Shown here: positions 30,468 to 39,099 of the stretch, piece after piece
Layout: every line of letters begins with the position of its first letter
How positions within the stretch are numbered: position 1 is the first letter of the stretch
Assembly: GCA_964365025.1 (NCBI GenBank)
Contig: CAYIOJ010000003.1
Location: 1-49,594 of the forward strand
DNA from: UBA10003 sp964365025
GTDB lineage: Bacteria; Patescibacteriota; Patescibacteriia; Magasanikbacterales; UBA10003
Direction: 5' to 3'
DNA length: 49,594 bases
Position numbers and translations under genes: made by a program
The notes under the pieces: model-generated
What the model saw: the letters and a program-made list of their open reading frames with translations, nothing else
Told to the model about the DNA's origin: nothing
Database searches by the model: none

Positions 30468-30668
30468 TCATTTTTCATTGTTGATTTTATGTAACAAGAA
30501 ATTAGTGATTGAAAAAAATATAACCAATATAAAAGGTACTCCAGCAAGAATATATAGCCCTAGAAATATACTCGGTATATTATCAGCGAGTAACCATATT
30601 GAGTATAATGATGCAATTACAAAAATACTATCTATGATGTAAATGATATAGATGAGAATTTTTTTCAT
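30468..30668 (-). CDS. Small two-helix membrane protein
   Basis: The protein has 66 residues, almost wholly two hydrophobic helices (about 4-27 and 33-56), with a short charged end LLHKINNEK. No family is recognised. AT-rich composition. A real gene is likely because the frame follows the neighbours' strand and the protein has a coherent topology, but the evidence is limited. Confidence 0.45.
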   Translation of the reverse strand: MKKILIYIIYIIDSIFVIASLYSIWLLADNIPSIFLGLYILAGVPFILVIFFSITNFLLHKINNEK

Positions 30669-30737
30669 ACTTTAAAAATAATTTTATTTAGTTGTGAACC
30701 AGATATAATTAGTTAAATGATGTATTTTTTTGCCTTT

Positions 30738-31088
30738 TTAAGAAAATAAACTTTTAAGGATTTGCAAAAAGAAGTCCCACTTTTTTTCTAGTACTAAGCC
30801 TATTACACCTATAACGACACTAATAACAATGAGACCAAACAGCCTTTCATACCATGGTTTGGTCAAACCCGAAAGTAAGGAAATACCTTTTGTTGATAAT
30901 GTAATCATGTGTTTATTATTCTGATCATCATAAACAGAATTAACCAAACCATCTTCACGGAAAGTTTGAGCATACCAAGTGCTATCCAGGCCGAATTTTT
31001 TTATTAAATTCAGCTCGGGAATACTTGTTTTACTTTTGGATAACCATGTGAGGACTTCTGTTAATTGTTTGTCAGGACTCCTTTTCAT
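30738..31088 (-). CDS. Membrane-tethered winged-helix-like protein
   Basis: The protein has 116 residues. The N-terminal 70 residues (QLTEVLTWLSKSKTSIPELN then REDGLVNSVYDDQNNKHMITLSTKGISLL) look like a winged helix with a beta wing, while the C-terminal part has a hydrophobic helix (about 80-100, ERLFGLIVISVVIGVIGLVL) and a short amphipathic end. The promoter carries a perfect inverted repeat, so self-control is plausible. Similar proteins may bind DNA or nucleotides at the membrane; the function is unknown. Confidence 0.65.
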   Translation of the reverse strand: MKRSPDKQLTEVLTWLSKSKTSIPELNLIKKFGLDSTWYAQTFREDGLVNSVYDDQNNKHMITLSTKGISLLSGLTKPWYERLFGLIVISVVIGVIGLVLEKKWDFFLQILKSLFS

Positions 31089-31118
31089 AAAAAGGCGAAA
31101 AATATTTCACTTAATTGT

Positions 31119-31152
31119 AATTAGTATACCTTACGAGTATACTAATTGTTAA
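31119..31152 (-). promoter_or_regulatory. Promoter of the gene at 30738 with a perfect inverted-repeat operator
   Basis: On the minus strand TTAACA (31152-31147), 18 bp, TATACT (31128-31123). Arms AATTAGTATAC (31119-31129) and GTATACTAATT (31137-31147) form an 11-bp perfect dyad covering the -10 and the spacer. Confidence 0.7.
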
Positions 31153-31268
31153 TAGTGCTATTTTTATCGTATATTAGCCAAAAAATCAATACAATTTTAG
31201 AATAAGTATTTACAGACGGCTTCTATAAACACCAGCTTTATCTTATCCCATTTTGTGATAAAAGGCAA

Positions 31269-31297
31269 CAAAAACTCCGCCTATTTAAGGCGGAGTT
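31269..31297 (-). terminator. Terminator of the ncRNA gene
   Basis: On the minus strand AAACTCCGCC-ttaaata-GGCGGAGTTT followed by TTGTT; the stem is 10 bp with no mismatches. Confidence 0.9.
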
Positions 31298-31302
31298 TGA
31301 AG

Positions 31303-31494
31303 TGGGGGGCGATTGTCCGTACAAATTAGGAGGTGAGAAGGACAAAGCTATTTTCCAGCTAAGCCGGAAACATTCTAAGTCAAGGATCCTAATCCGGGCT
31401 TAAGAGAGTCAGACCCTCCTTTATAAACCCGAGACTAAGTTCCGTCGGCTACCTCGGTTTTAAGGCCTACTTAGCCGATTTTTCTCGCCCCTCC
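31303..31494 (-). ncRNA. Structured non-coding RNA of unknown class, divergent from rpoB
   Basis: No ORF fits this stretch, yet it has a perfect promoter (31570-31598) and a perfect terminator (31269-31297) on the minus strand. The core of about 190 nt is closed by GGGGCGA at its 5' end with TCGCCCC at its 3' end. Inside are ATCGGCTA/TAGCCGA, CTAAGT/ACTTAG (overlapping the former, so mutually exclusive or pseudoknotted), CCGAG/CTCGG, GGGTTTA/TAAGCCC, AGGAGG/CCTCCT and TTGTCC/GGACAA. It does not fit tmRNA, RNase P RNA, SRP RNA or 6S RNA by their landmark sequences. The raiA-motif RNA class is one candidate by size and complexity, not verified. Confidence 0.75.
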
Positions 31495-31569
31495 TTATTT
31501 TTAAAGACAATTTCGCTAGATTTAGCTAAAATTTGAATTTTTAAGTCACTTTTTCACGGTCAACATACT

Positions 31570-31598
31570 AGTATAGCATACTTTTCCACAGTTGTCAA
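31570..31598 (-). promoter_or_regulatory. Consensus promoter of the ncRNA
   Basis: On the minus strand TTGACA (31598-31593), 17 bp, TATACT (31575-31570) preceded by TGc. The start would be near 31563, giving a precursor 5' leader of about 70 nt. Confidence 0.85.
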
Positions 31599-31610
31599 GA
31601 GACATAACAC

Positions 31611-31639
31611 TTGACAACGGATTTTAACCAGTGTATACT
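31611..31639 (+). promoter_or_regulatory. rpoBC promoter
   Basis: TTGACA (31611-31616), 17 bp, TATACT (31634-31639). Start near 31646, a leader of about 158 nt before rpoB. Confidence 0.85.
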
Positions 31640-31666
31640 TAATTTAATCTTTCAATGGTCTCAATA

Positions 31667-31798
31667 TCTTGCCTAAGCAAGAATTGGCACTGTTGGCAAG
31701 GCCAATCATACCACATGACCCTTGCGACACTCTCAAAAAATTTATAAATTAAGCAAAACCTCCAGTGGTAAATATACCCTCGGGGGAATTTTCTTTTT
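31667..31798 (+). promoter_or_regulatory. Structured rpoB leader with a possible attenuator
   Basis: A perfect hairpin TCTTGC-ctaa-GCAAGA (31667-31682) is followed by GCCAA(T) (31701-31706), which can pair either with ATTGGC (31683-31688) or with TTGGC (31693-31697). Just before rpoB a hairpin CCTCCaGtGGTA/TACCcTcGGGGG (31759-31786) is followed by AATTTTCTTTTT, the shape of a terminator, ending 5 nt before the ATG. Confidence 0.5.
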
Positions 31799-31803
31799 GT
31801 CTT

Positions 31804-34800
31804 ATGATTTTTAAACGCCAACCCTTGCGCGAAGTCAAGCGCCAATTTTTTACTTCCCTGAAAGAAACAATGGAGATGCCCGATCTCATTGAGGTGCAGA
31901 AAAATTCGTACAAGTGGTTTTTTGACATTGGCATTAAAGAACTTTTTGAAGAATTTTCTCCGGTCACGGATTTTACCGGCCGCGATCTGGAATTAAATTT
32001 TTCCGATTACTATTTGGACGCGCCAAAATTTGATGAAGTTGTTTGCCGACAAAAAAATATCACCTACGAAGCGGCTCTGCGCGTGAAAGCCAAACTTTCC
32101 AACAAACGCGGAGGTACTTCAAAAGAACAAGAAGTGTATTTGGGTGATTTTCCCGTGATGACCAATCGCGGAACTTTTGTTATCAATGGCATTGAACGCG
32201 CGGTAGTTTCACAGGTTATCAGAAGCGCCGGTGTTTTTTTCACCGGCGAAAACACTCGCGGTCGCCGTTACTATGGCGCGAAAATCATTCCCAACCGCGG
32301 CGCTTGGATTGAAATTGAAACTGATTTAAACAATGTCATTTGGGTGAAAGTTGATCGCAAGCGAAAAGCGCCCATCACAATGCTTTTGCGCGCTTTTGGC
32401 TATTCCACCAACGAGGAGATTTTGGAACTTTTTAAAAAGACCGACATTCATCCGCAGATTCGTTTTATTGAAAATACTTTGGCCAAAGACCCTTCCAAGA
32501 CCGAAGATGACGGTTTGGCCGGAATTTATCAAAGAATCCGTCCTGGGGATTTGGCCACGATTGACAACGCTCGCTCCCTTATTCATGCCATGTTTTTCAA
32601 TTTCAGCCGCTATGATTTAGGCACGGTGGGGCGCTACAAATTCCGTGAAAGATTCGGATTAAAAGGCGAAATTGATTTTAAAGATCGCGCGCATCGCATT
32701 TTATCCAAAGAAGATTTAGCCATGATTGTGGGCGAGGTGGTGCGGCTCAATGTCACGCAAGAAGAACCGGATGACATTGATCATTTGGGCAATCGCCGCA
32801 TCCGCGCGGTGGGCGAATTAGTACAGAATCGTTTCCGCGTCGGACTTTCCCGCATGGAGCGCATTATTAAAGACAGGATGAGCACTTTGGAAGTTGAAGT
32901 GTTGACACCAAATCGTTTGATAAACGCTCGGCCGGTGATTGGGGTTGTTCGTGAATTTTTTATGTCTTCGCAGTTGTCGCAGTTTATGGATCAGACCAAT
33001 CCTTTGGCTGAATTGGAACATAAGCGTCGTTTGTCAGCCATGGGTCCGGGCGGACTTTCCCGCGAACGCGCCGGTTTTGACGTGCGCGATGTGCACCCGA
33101 CTCACTACGGCCGCATTTGTCCCATTGCCACCCCGGAAGGCCCGAACATCGGTTTAGTGGGGCATTTGGCGAGCTATGCCCGCGTGAACGAATACGGTTT
33201 TATTGAAACTCCCTATCGCGTGGTGGAAAAAGAAACAGTGGACGGCAAAATCAAACCGCGCGTGACTGGCAAGGCGGTTTATCTTAACGCTTTTGCCGAG
33301 GAAAAAGTCATCACTGCCGCGGCTAATACTCCGATTGATGATAATGGATATTTTTTAACAGACAAAGCTGAGGTGCGGCGTTTTGGCGAGCCAACCACTG
33401 AACTCGTGGAACACATTGATTATGTTGATGTGTCGCCCAAGCAAATTGTGAGCGTGGCCACAGCCCTGATTCCGTTTTTGGAACACGACGATTCGGTGCG
33501 CGCTCTTATGGGCACGAACATGCAACGTCAGGCTGTGCCGTGCGTGCGGCCCGATGCGCCGTTAGTGGGCACGGGCGTGGAAAGAAAAGCCGCTCGCGAT
33601 TCCGGGCAGATGATTATTGCCGAGGCGGCGGGTACGGTGGCGGAAGTGTCCGGAGCGAAGATTCAAATTTTGGAAGATCAGGGCGGATTGCGGAGCTATG
33701 ATTTGAGTAAATTCGTCCGCTCCAACGCCTCTACTTGCATTAATCAACATCCTATTGTTGCCAAGGGCGAACGGGTGGAAGCCGGTTCAGGATTGTCTGA
33801 CGGTCCGGCCATTAGCCGCGGTCAAGAATTGGCTTTGGGTCATAATGTGCTCGTGGCGTTTATGATTTGGGATGGTTACAATTTTGAAGACGCCATTATT
33901 CTTTCCGAACGCTTGGTGCAAAAGGACTTCTTCACCTCCATTCATATTGAAAATTACACAGTTGATGTGCGCGAAACAAAACTCGGTCCGGAAGTGATTA
34001 CTTCCGACATTCCCAATGTCAGTGAAGAAAAATTGAAGAATTTGGACAGTGAAGGAATTATCCGCATTGGCGCCGAAGTAACTTCCGGCGACATTTTGGT
34101 TGGCAAAATTACCCCGAAAGGCGAGTCGGAATTATCTGCCGAAGAAAAATTGTTGCGCGCGATTTTCGGCGAAAAAGCTCGCGACGTGCGCGACAGTTCG
34201 CTTTATCTGGAACACGGCGAACACGGCAAAGTAGTGGACATTAAAATTTTTTCGGCCGAAAACGGCGATAAATTACAGCCGGGCGTGATTAAATCCATTC
34301 AGGTGGCGGTGGCTGATATGCGCAAAATTCAGGTGGGCGATAAATTGGCCGGCCGTCACGGCAACAAAGGCATTATTTCTCGCATTATTCCAGCTGAAGA
34401 AATGCCGCATCTGGAAGATGGCACTCCGGTAGACATTATTTTAAGTCCTTTGGGCGTAATTTCCCGCATGAACATCGGCCAGATTTTGGAAACGCATTTG
34501 GGATTAGCCGCTAACGCTCTGGGATATCAGGCCGCGAGTCCGGTGCTGAATGGGTTGTCCGAAGAACAAATCAAAACCGAACTGGCCAAAGCCGGTTTGC
34601 CCACTGACGGGCAGGTGCAGTTGTATGACGGCCGCACTGGCGAGGCGTTTGATCACAAGGCTACGGTAGGCTACATATATATGTTGAAATTGAATCATAT
34701 GGTGGAAGACAAAATCCACCAGCGCTCCATTGGTCCGTACTCTTTGATTACGCAACAGCCCTTGGGCGGCAAGGCGCAGTTTGGCGGCCAGAGATTTGGT

Positions 34801-35094
34801 GAAATGGAGGTCTGGGCGCTGGAGGCCTATGGCGCCGCGGCTATGTTGCAGGAAATTTTAACTATTAAATCCGATGACGTGCCCGGCCGTTCCAAAGCTT
34901 ATGAATCAATTATTAAGGGCGAACCCATTACCCGTTTGAACATCCCCGAATCATTCAATGTGCTGGTGCGCGAACTTAAAGGTTTGGGGTTGGATATTGA
35001 ATTATTGCGTAAAAGCGAAACCAAAAAAGGCGATTATGATGTCGTAAAGGTCGACGACAAAAGCCAAGGTGAGCCGGAACGAGATTTCAGATAA
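31804..35094 (+). CDS. rpoB: RNA polymerase beta subunit
   Basis: The protein has 1096 residues, shorter than in Escherichia coli (1342) but usual for small-genome bacteria, as lineage insertions are missing. I choose the ATG at 31804 (MIFKRQPLREVKRQFFTSLK) because the upstream in-frame codons lie in the leader hairpin. Catalytic and conserved parts: rifampicin region SSQLSQFMDQTNPLAELEHK with RRLSAMGPGGLSRERAGFDV, GHNVLVAFMIWDGYNFEDAI, the loop HGNKGIISRI and the C-terminal GGKAQFGGQRFGEMEVWALE. No Shine-Dalgarno sequence. rpoC follows 21 nt later. Confidence 0.97.
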   Translation: MIFKRQPLREVKRQFFTSLKETMEMPDLIEVQKNSYKWFFDIGIKELFEEFSPVTDFTGRDLELNFSDYYLDAPKFDEVVCRQKNITYEAALRVKAKLSNKRGGTSKEQEVYLGDFPVMTNRGTFVINGIERAVVSQVIRSAGVFFTGENTRGRRYYGAKIIPNRGAWIEIETDLNNVIWVKVDRKRKAPITMLLRAFGYSTNEEILELFKKTDIHPQIRFIENTLAKDPSKTEDDGLAGIYQRIRPGDLATIDNARSLIHAMFFNFSRYDLGTVGRYKFRERFGLKGEIDFKDRAHRILSKEDLAMIVGEVVRLNVTQEEPDDIDHLGNRRIRAVGELVQNRFRVGLSRMERIIKDRMSTLEVEVLTPNRLINARPVIGVVREFFMSSQLSQFMDQTNPLAELEHKRRLSAMGPGGLSRERAGFDVRDVHPTHYGRICPIATPEGPNIGLVGHLASYARVNEYGFIETPYRVVEKETVDGKIKPRVTGKAVYLNAFAEEKVITAAANTPIDDNGYFLTDKAEVRRFGEPTTELVEHIDYVDVSPKQIVSVATALIPFLEHDDSVRALMGTNMQRQAVPCVRPDAPLVGTGVERKAARDSGQMIIAEAAGTVAEVSGAKIQILEDQGGLRSYDLSKFVRSNASTCINQHPIVAKGERVEAGSGLSDGPAISRGQELALGHNVLVAFMIWDGYNFEDAIILSERLVQKDFFTSIHIENYTVDVRETKLGPEVITSDIPNVSEEKLKNLDSEGIIRIGAEVTSGDILVGKITPKGESELSAEEKLLRAIFGEKARDVRDSSLYLEHGEHGKVVDIKIFSAENGDKLQPGVIKSIQVAVADMRKIQVGDKLAGRHGNKGIISRIIPAEEMPHLEDGTPVDIILSPLGVISRMNIGQILETHLGLAANALGYQAASPVLNGLSEEQIKTELAKAGLPTDGQVQLYDGRTGEAFDHKATVGYIYMLKLNHMVEDKIHQRSIGPYSLITQQPLGGKAQFGGQRFGEMEVWALEAYGAAAMLQEILTIKSDDVPGRSKAYESIIKGEPITRLNIPESFNVLVRELKGLGLDIELLRKSETKKGDYDVVKVDDKSQGEPERDFR

Positions 35095-35115
35095 AGAGAA
35101 TAATCAAACAAAAAT

Positions 35116-38100
35116 ATGTATCACGAACAACCAAAAACAATAGAATTTGACGCCATGCGCTTTCGTTTGGCTTCGCCGGAAGTAATAAAAGCCTGGTCAT
35201 TTGGCGAAGTGGCTAAGCCCGAGACCATCAATTACCGCACGCAAAAACCGGAAAAAGGCGGACTTTTCGCCGAAGAGATTTTCGGCCCCACCAAAGATTG
35301 GGAGTGTTATTGCGGTAAATACAAAAAGATTCGCTATAAAGGCATTATTTGCGATAAATGCGGGGTGCAGGTGACTCATTCTTTGGTACGCCGCGAGCGC
35401 ATGGGGCACATTGAATTGGCTTCGCCAGTGTCCCATATTTGGTTTTTGCGCAGTATCCCGTCTAAAATCGGCACAATTCTGGATATTTCCATTCAGAATC
35501 TGGAAAAGGTGATATATTTTGCCAATTTCATAATTATTTCAGTTGATGAAAATTTAAAGAATCAGACCTTGGAACAGGTGCGCCAGGAATTTAAATCCAA
35601 ACGCAAAGCCATTGAAAATGAAATGCAGAAAAAAATGGAAGGCGCCGATGCCAAGTCTTTGGAAAAACTCACGGCCGAACGCGACCGAAAACTGGCCGGG
35701 CTGGAAGAAACTTTCGTGGCTACGGAAAAAGAAATTAAAGAAATCAAACCCCTGCAAATTTTGAGCGAGGCGCAATATCAGGAAATGTCTCTGCGTTTCG
35801 GCCATATTTTTGAAGCCGGCATTGGCGCCGAAGCGGTGCGATCGCTTTTGGGACAAATGGACTTAGTCAAAGAAATTAAAACTCTGACCGAAGAGCAAAT
35901 TGAGGCCTCGCCGGCGCGCAAAGAAAAAATTATTCGTCGTTTGAAACTCTTGAAAAGTTTGGACCGCAATACCGTGAAACCAGAATGGATGATTATGACG
36001 GTGGTGCCGGTGATTCCGCCGGATTTGCGGCCCATGGTGGCTTTGGACGGCGGCCGTTTTGCCACCTCGGACTTGAATGATTTGTATCGCCGCGTGATCA
36101 ATCGCAACAATCGTCTGAAAAGATTAATGGAGTTGAACGCGCCGGAAGTCATTTGCCGCAATGAAAAAAGAATGTTGCAAGAAGCCGTGGATGCTTTGAT
36201 TGATAATAGCGCTCGCCACAGCAAGACCGTGGCCGCTTCCACCGGCCAGCGCAGGCAACTGCGTTCTTTGGCTGATATTTTACGCGGCAAGCAGGGTCGT
36301 TTCCGCCAGAATTTGCTCGGCAAGCGCACTGACTATTCCGGCCGTTCAGTGATTGTGGTCGGCCCGCATTTGAAAATTCATCAATGCGGTTTGCCCAAGC
36401 GCATGGCTTTGGAATTGTTCAAACCATTTGTGATGAGCCAGATTATTCAACGCGGACTGGTGCACAATGTTAGGAGCGCCTCACGATTTATTGAAACCGA
36501 CCGACCGGAAGTGTGGGATATTTTGGAAGAAATTATCAAGGACGCGCATGTACTTTTGAATCGCGCTCCGACCCTGCACCGCCTGGGTATCCAGGCCTTT
36601 CAGCCGATTTTGATTGAAGGCAAAGCCATTCAAGTTCATCCTTTGGTGTGTACCGCTTTTAACGCCGACTTTGACGGCGACCAAATGGCCGTGCACGTTC
36701 CTTTGACCGAGCAGGCCAAATTGGAAGCAAAAGAAATAATGCTCTCGGCTAAAAATTTGTTAAAGCCTGCCACCGGCCAGCCGGTAGTAACTCCCAAACA
36801 AGATATTGCTTGGGGCTGTTACTATGCGACTTCGATGATGGAAAAAGAGCGGGCGAAAATTTTTGGATCTTCGGTAGAGGCGGACTTGGCGTACAAAATG
36901 CGCATTATCACTTTGCAGGAAAAAATTCAGGTGCGCTTGAAGGATTTATCCAAATTTCCCAAAGGAACCAAGCCGATGGTGGAAACGACTATAGGCCGCT
37001 TGTATTTCAACAATGCCCTGCCGCCGGATTTGCCGTTTTACAATGAAGTGGTTGGTTCCAAAAAACTTGGCGAAATCGTAAAATTGTGTCTGGAAATTTG
37101 CGGACAGGAAAAAACCGCCGAAGTTTTGGATGTTATTAAAGAACTCGGTTTCAAATACATTACCAAATCCGGTTATTCTTTGGGTATGGATGATTTTCCT
37201 CGTTTAGAGGCCAAGGCCGGAATTGTAACCGGGGGAGATGCTCGCGTGGAGGAAATTGAAAACCAATATTCCGAAGGACTTTTGACCGCGCAAGAACGAC
37301 ACAGCAAAGTTATTGAAGTTTGGTCTGATATTAAAGATCAAGTAGTTAAAGCCAGCCGCGGAATTTTAAAACCTTTTGGTCCGGTGTCCACCATTATTGA
37401 GTCGGGCGCGCGCGGCAGTTGGGGACAGCTGACGCAGGTTATCGGTATGAAGGGTTTGGTGTCCAATCCGGCCGGCGATATTATTGAATTGCCGGTCAAA
37501 GGCAGTTTTAAAGAAGGATTTGATGTTTTGGAATTTTTTATCTCCACGCACGGCACGCGCAAAGGTTTGTCTGACACGGCTTTGCGCACGGCCAATGCCG
37601 GTTATTTGACTCGCCGTTTGGTGGATGTGGCGCAAGATATGGTAATTAATACCGAAGATTGCGGAGACGAAGAAGGAATTTTATTGACGAAAGTTGAAAG
37701 CGATGAAATGGGCGAAAAATTGTCTGTCCGCGCTTGGGGTAGAACTGTTTTGCAGGACATTGTTGATCCCAAAACAGAGAAAGTTATTGTTAAAGCCAAT
37801 GAAATTATCACTGACGCGATGGCCAGAGAAATCGCTTTGTTGGATTTGTCAGAAATTCGCGTGCGTTCGGTTTTGAAATGCCGCGTGCCTAAAGGCATTT
37901 GTCAAAAATGCTATGGTTTGGATTTAGGCCGAAATGATTTGGTTCACAAGGGCGTGGCCGTGGGTATTATTGCCGCGCAGTCTATTGGCGAGCCGGGCAC
38001 CCAGTTAACCATGCGCACCTTTCACACCGGCGGCGTGGCCGGTGGCGAAGATATTACGCAAGGTTTGCCTCGCGTGGAAGAATTGTTTGAAGTGCGTCCG

Positions 38101-38973
38101 CCCAAGCGCCGTGCCTTTATGACTGATGTAGCCGGCACGGTAGAGGTAACGGCTTTGGAGCAAAGGGTGATTGAATCAGCCGAGGGCAAAACAATTTTGG
38201 AAGGCCGGTTTGGGCAGAAGATGATTAAAATTAAATATGCGGCGGTGAAAGAAGATGTTTATCCTTTTTCTAAAAATGATGAAGTTAGAGTTGAAGAAGG
38301 CGCGACAGCTGTGGAAGGCCAAACAATCATTGTTCGCAAGGCAGGTGAAGAAGTGAAAGCCGTGCATGGCGGCTCGGTGGTGAAAGAAAAAAATAAAGTG
38401 AAAATTTTGGCCAATGTGGAGGGCGTGAAAGAGTATGTGATTCCAGCCGGTTATGTGCTGTGGGTGAAAACCGGCGATTTGGTGGCGGCCGGCGGCCAGC
38501 TCACCGATGGTAATTTGGATTTAGCCACATTGTATCAATTGCAAGGACGGCAAGCAGTGGAAAAATATATTTTGAGCGAGATTCAACACATCTATTCTTC
38601 GCAAGGCCAGAAATTGAATGACAAGCATGTGGAATTGATTATCAAGCAATTATTTTCGCGCGTGTATGTGCATGAAGCCGGCGATACGGAATTGTTGCCC
38701 GGCGAAATTATTGAAAAAGCGCAGTTGATTGAGGAAAATGAAAAAGTGAAAAAAGCCAAGGGCAAGCCGGCCGAGGCCGAAGAATTGCTGTTGGGCGTGA
38801 CGCGCGTGTCTTTGACCACGCAGAGTTTTCTCTCGGCCGCGTCATTTCAAGAAACCGCGCGCGTGTTGATTAACGCGGCGGTGACCGGCAAGATTGATCG
38901 GTTGGAGGGCTTGAAAGAAAATGTGATTATTGGTCGGCAGATTCCAGCCGGGACTGGGTTTCATAGTAAGTAG
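35116..38973 (+). CDS. rpoC: RNA polymerase beta' subunit
   Basis: The protein has 1285 residues. A zinc ribbon CYCGKYKKIRYKGIICDKCG (about 64-83) starts the clamp. The catalytic Mg-binding loop NADFDGDQM is at about 516-524. The bridge helix and trigger-loop part include FFISTHGTRKGLSDTALRTA, and GEPGTQLTMRTFHTGG is intact. A second zinc site CRVPKGICQKCYG (about 923-935) is present. The region between residues 140 and 210 is a charged coiled coil. It is the end of the rpoBC operon and closes with a clear terminator. Confidence 0.97.
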   Translation: MYHEQPKTIEFDAMRFRLASPEVIKAWSFGEVAKPETINYRTQKPEKGGLFAEEIFGPTKDWECYCGKYKKIRYKGIICDKCGVQVTHSLVRRERMGHIELASPVSHIWFLRSIPSKIGTILDISIQNLEKVIYFANFIIISVDENLKNQTLEQVRQEFKSKRKAIENEMQKKMEGADAKSLEKLTAERDRKLAGLEETFVATEKEIKEIKPLQILSEAQYQEMSLRFGHIFEAGIGAEAVRSLLGQMDLVKEIKTLTEEQIEASPARKEKIIRRLKLLKSLDRNTVKPEWMIMTVVPVIPPDLRPMVALDGGRFATSDLNDLYRRVINRNNRLKRLMELNAPEVICRNEKRMLQEAVDALIDNSARHSKTVAASTGQRRQLRSLADILRGKQGRFRQNLLGKRTDYSGRSVIVVGPHLKIHQCGLPKRMALELFKPFVMSQIIQRGLVHNVRSASRFIETDRPEVWDILEEIIKDAHVLLNRAPTLHRLGIQAFQPILIEGKAIQVHPLVCTAFNADFDGDQMAVHVPLTEQAKLEAKEIMLSAKNLLKPATGQPVVTPKQDIAWGCYYATSMMEKERAKIFGSSVEADLAYKMRIITLQEKIQVRLKDLSKFPKGTKPMVETTIGRLYFNNALPPDLPFYNEVVGSKKLGEIVKLCLEICGQEKTAEVLDVIKELGFKYITKSGYSLGMDDFPRLEAKAGIVTGGDARVEEIENQYSEGLLTAQERHSKVIEVWSDIKDQVVKASRGILKPFGPVSTIIESGARGSWGQLTQVIGMKGLVSNPAGDIIELPVKGSFKEGFDVLEFFISTHGTRKGLSDTALRTANAGYLTRRLVDVAQDMVINTEDCGDEEGILLTKVESDEMGEKLSVRAWGRTVLQDIVDPKTEKVIVKANEIITDAMAREIALLDLSEIRVRSVLKCRVPKGICQKCYGLDLGRNDLVHKGVAVGIIAAQSIGEPGTQLTMRTFHTGGVAGGEDITQGLPRVEELFEVRPPKRRAFMTDVAGTVEVTALEQRVIESAEGKTILEGRFGQKMIKIKYAAVKEDVYPFSKNDEVRVEEGATAVEGQTIIVRKAGEEVKAVHGGSVVKEKNKVKILANVEGVKEYVIPAGYVLWVKTGDLVAAGGQLTDGNLDLATLYQLQGRQAVEKYILSEIQHIYSSQGQKLNDKHVELIIKQLFSRVYVHEAGDTELLPGEIIEKAQLIEENEKVKKAKGKPAEAEELLLGVTRVSLTTQSFLSAASFQETARVLINAAVTGKIDRLEGLKENVIIGRQIPAGTGFHSK

Positions 38974-38977
38974 GATG

Positions 38978-39009
38978 TAGAGAGCGGTTTTATACCGCTC
39001 TCTATTTTT
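38978..39009 (+). terminator. rpoBC terminator
   Basis: AGAGAGCGG-ttttata-CCGCTCTCT hairpin followed by ATTTTTAT. Confidence 0.9.
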
Positions 39010-39011
39010 AT

Positions 39012-39061
39012 GTCATTGCGAGCGACCTGCCTGCCGGACAGGCAGGAGCGAAGCAATCTCG
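39012..39061. repeat. REP-like repeat after rpoC
   Basis: TCATTGCGAGCGA, a central palindrome CCTGCCTGCCGGACAGGCAGG (given here as arms CCTGCCTG/CAGGCAGG), and AGCGAAGCAATCTCG. The outer arms GATTGCTTCGCT and complement pair. The same family (TCATTGCGAGCxxxxGCGAAGCAATC) occurs inside yebC. Confidence 0.8.
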
Positions 39062-39067
39062 TAAAAT

Positions 39068-39093
39068 AAAAACCCTGAGCAATCGGGGTTTTT
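39068..39093. terminator. Bidirectional terminator at the end of the second AbiE module
   Basis: AAAAACCC-tgagcaatc-GGGGTTTTT hairpin; the T-run on the minus strand serves the abiEii gene. Confidence 0.75.
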
Positions 39094-39099
39094 GGCTAA

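Noticed and set aside
31303..31494. Identification as tmRNA, RNase P RNA, SRP RNA or 6S RNA
   Set aside because: tmRNA lacks its tRNA-like ends and tag frame here; the RNase P GAGGAAAGTCC signature, the SRP GGAA apical loop context and the 6S long-bubble layout do not fit.
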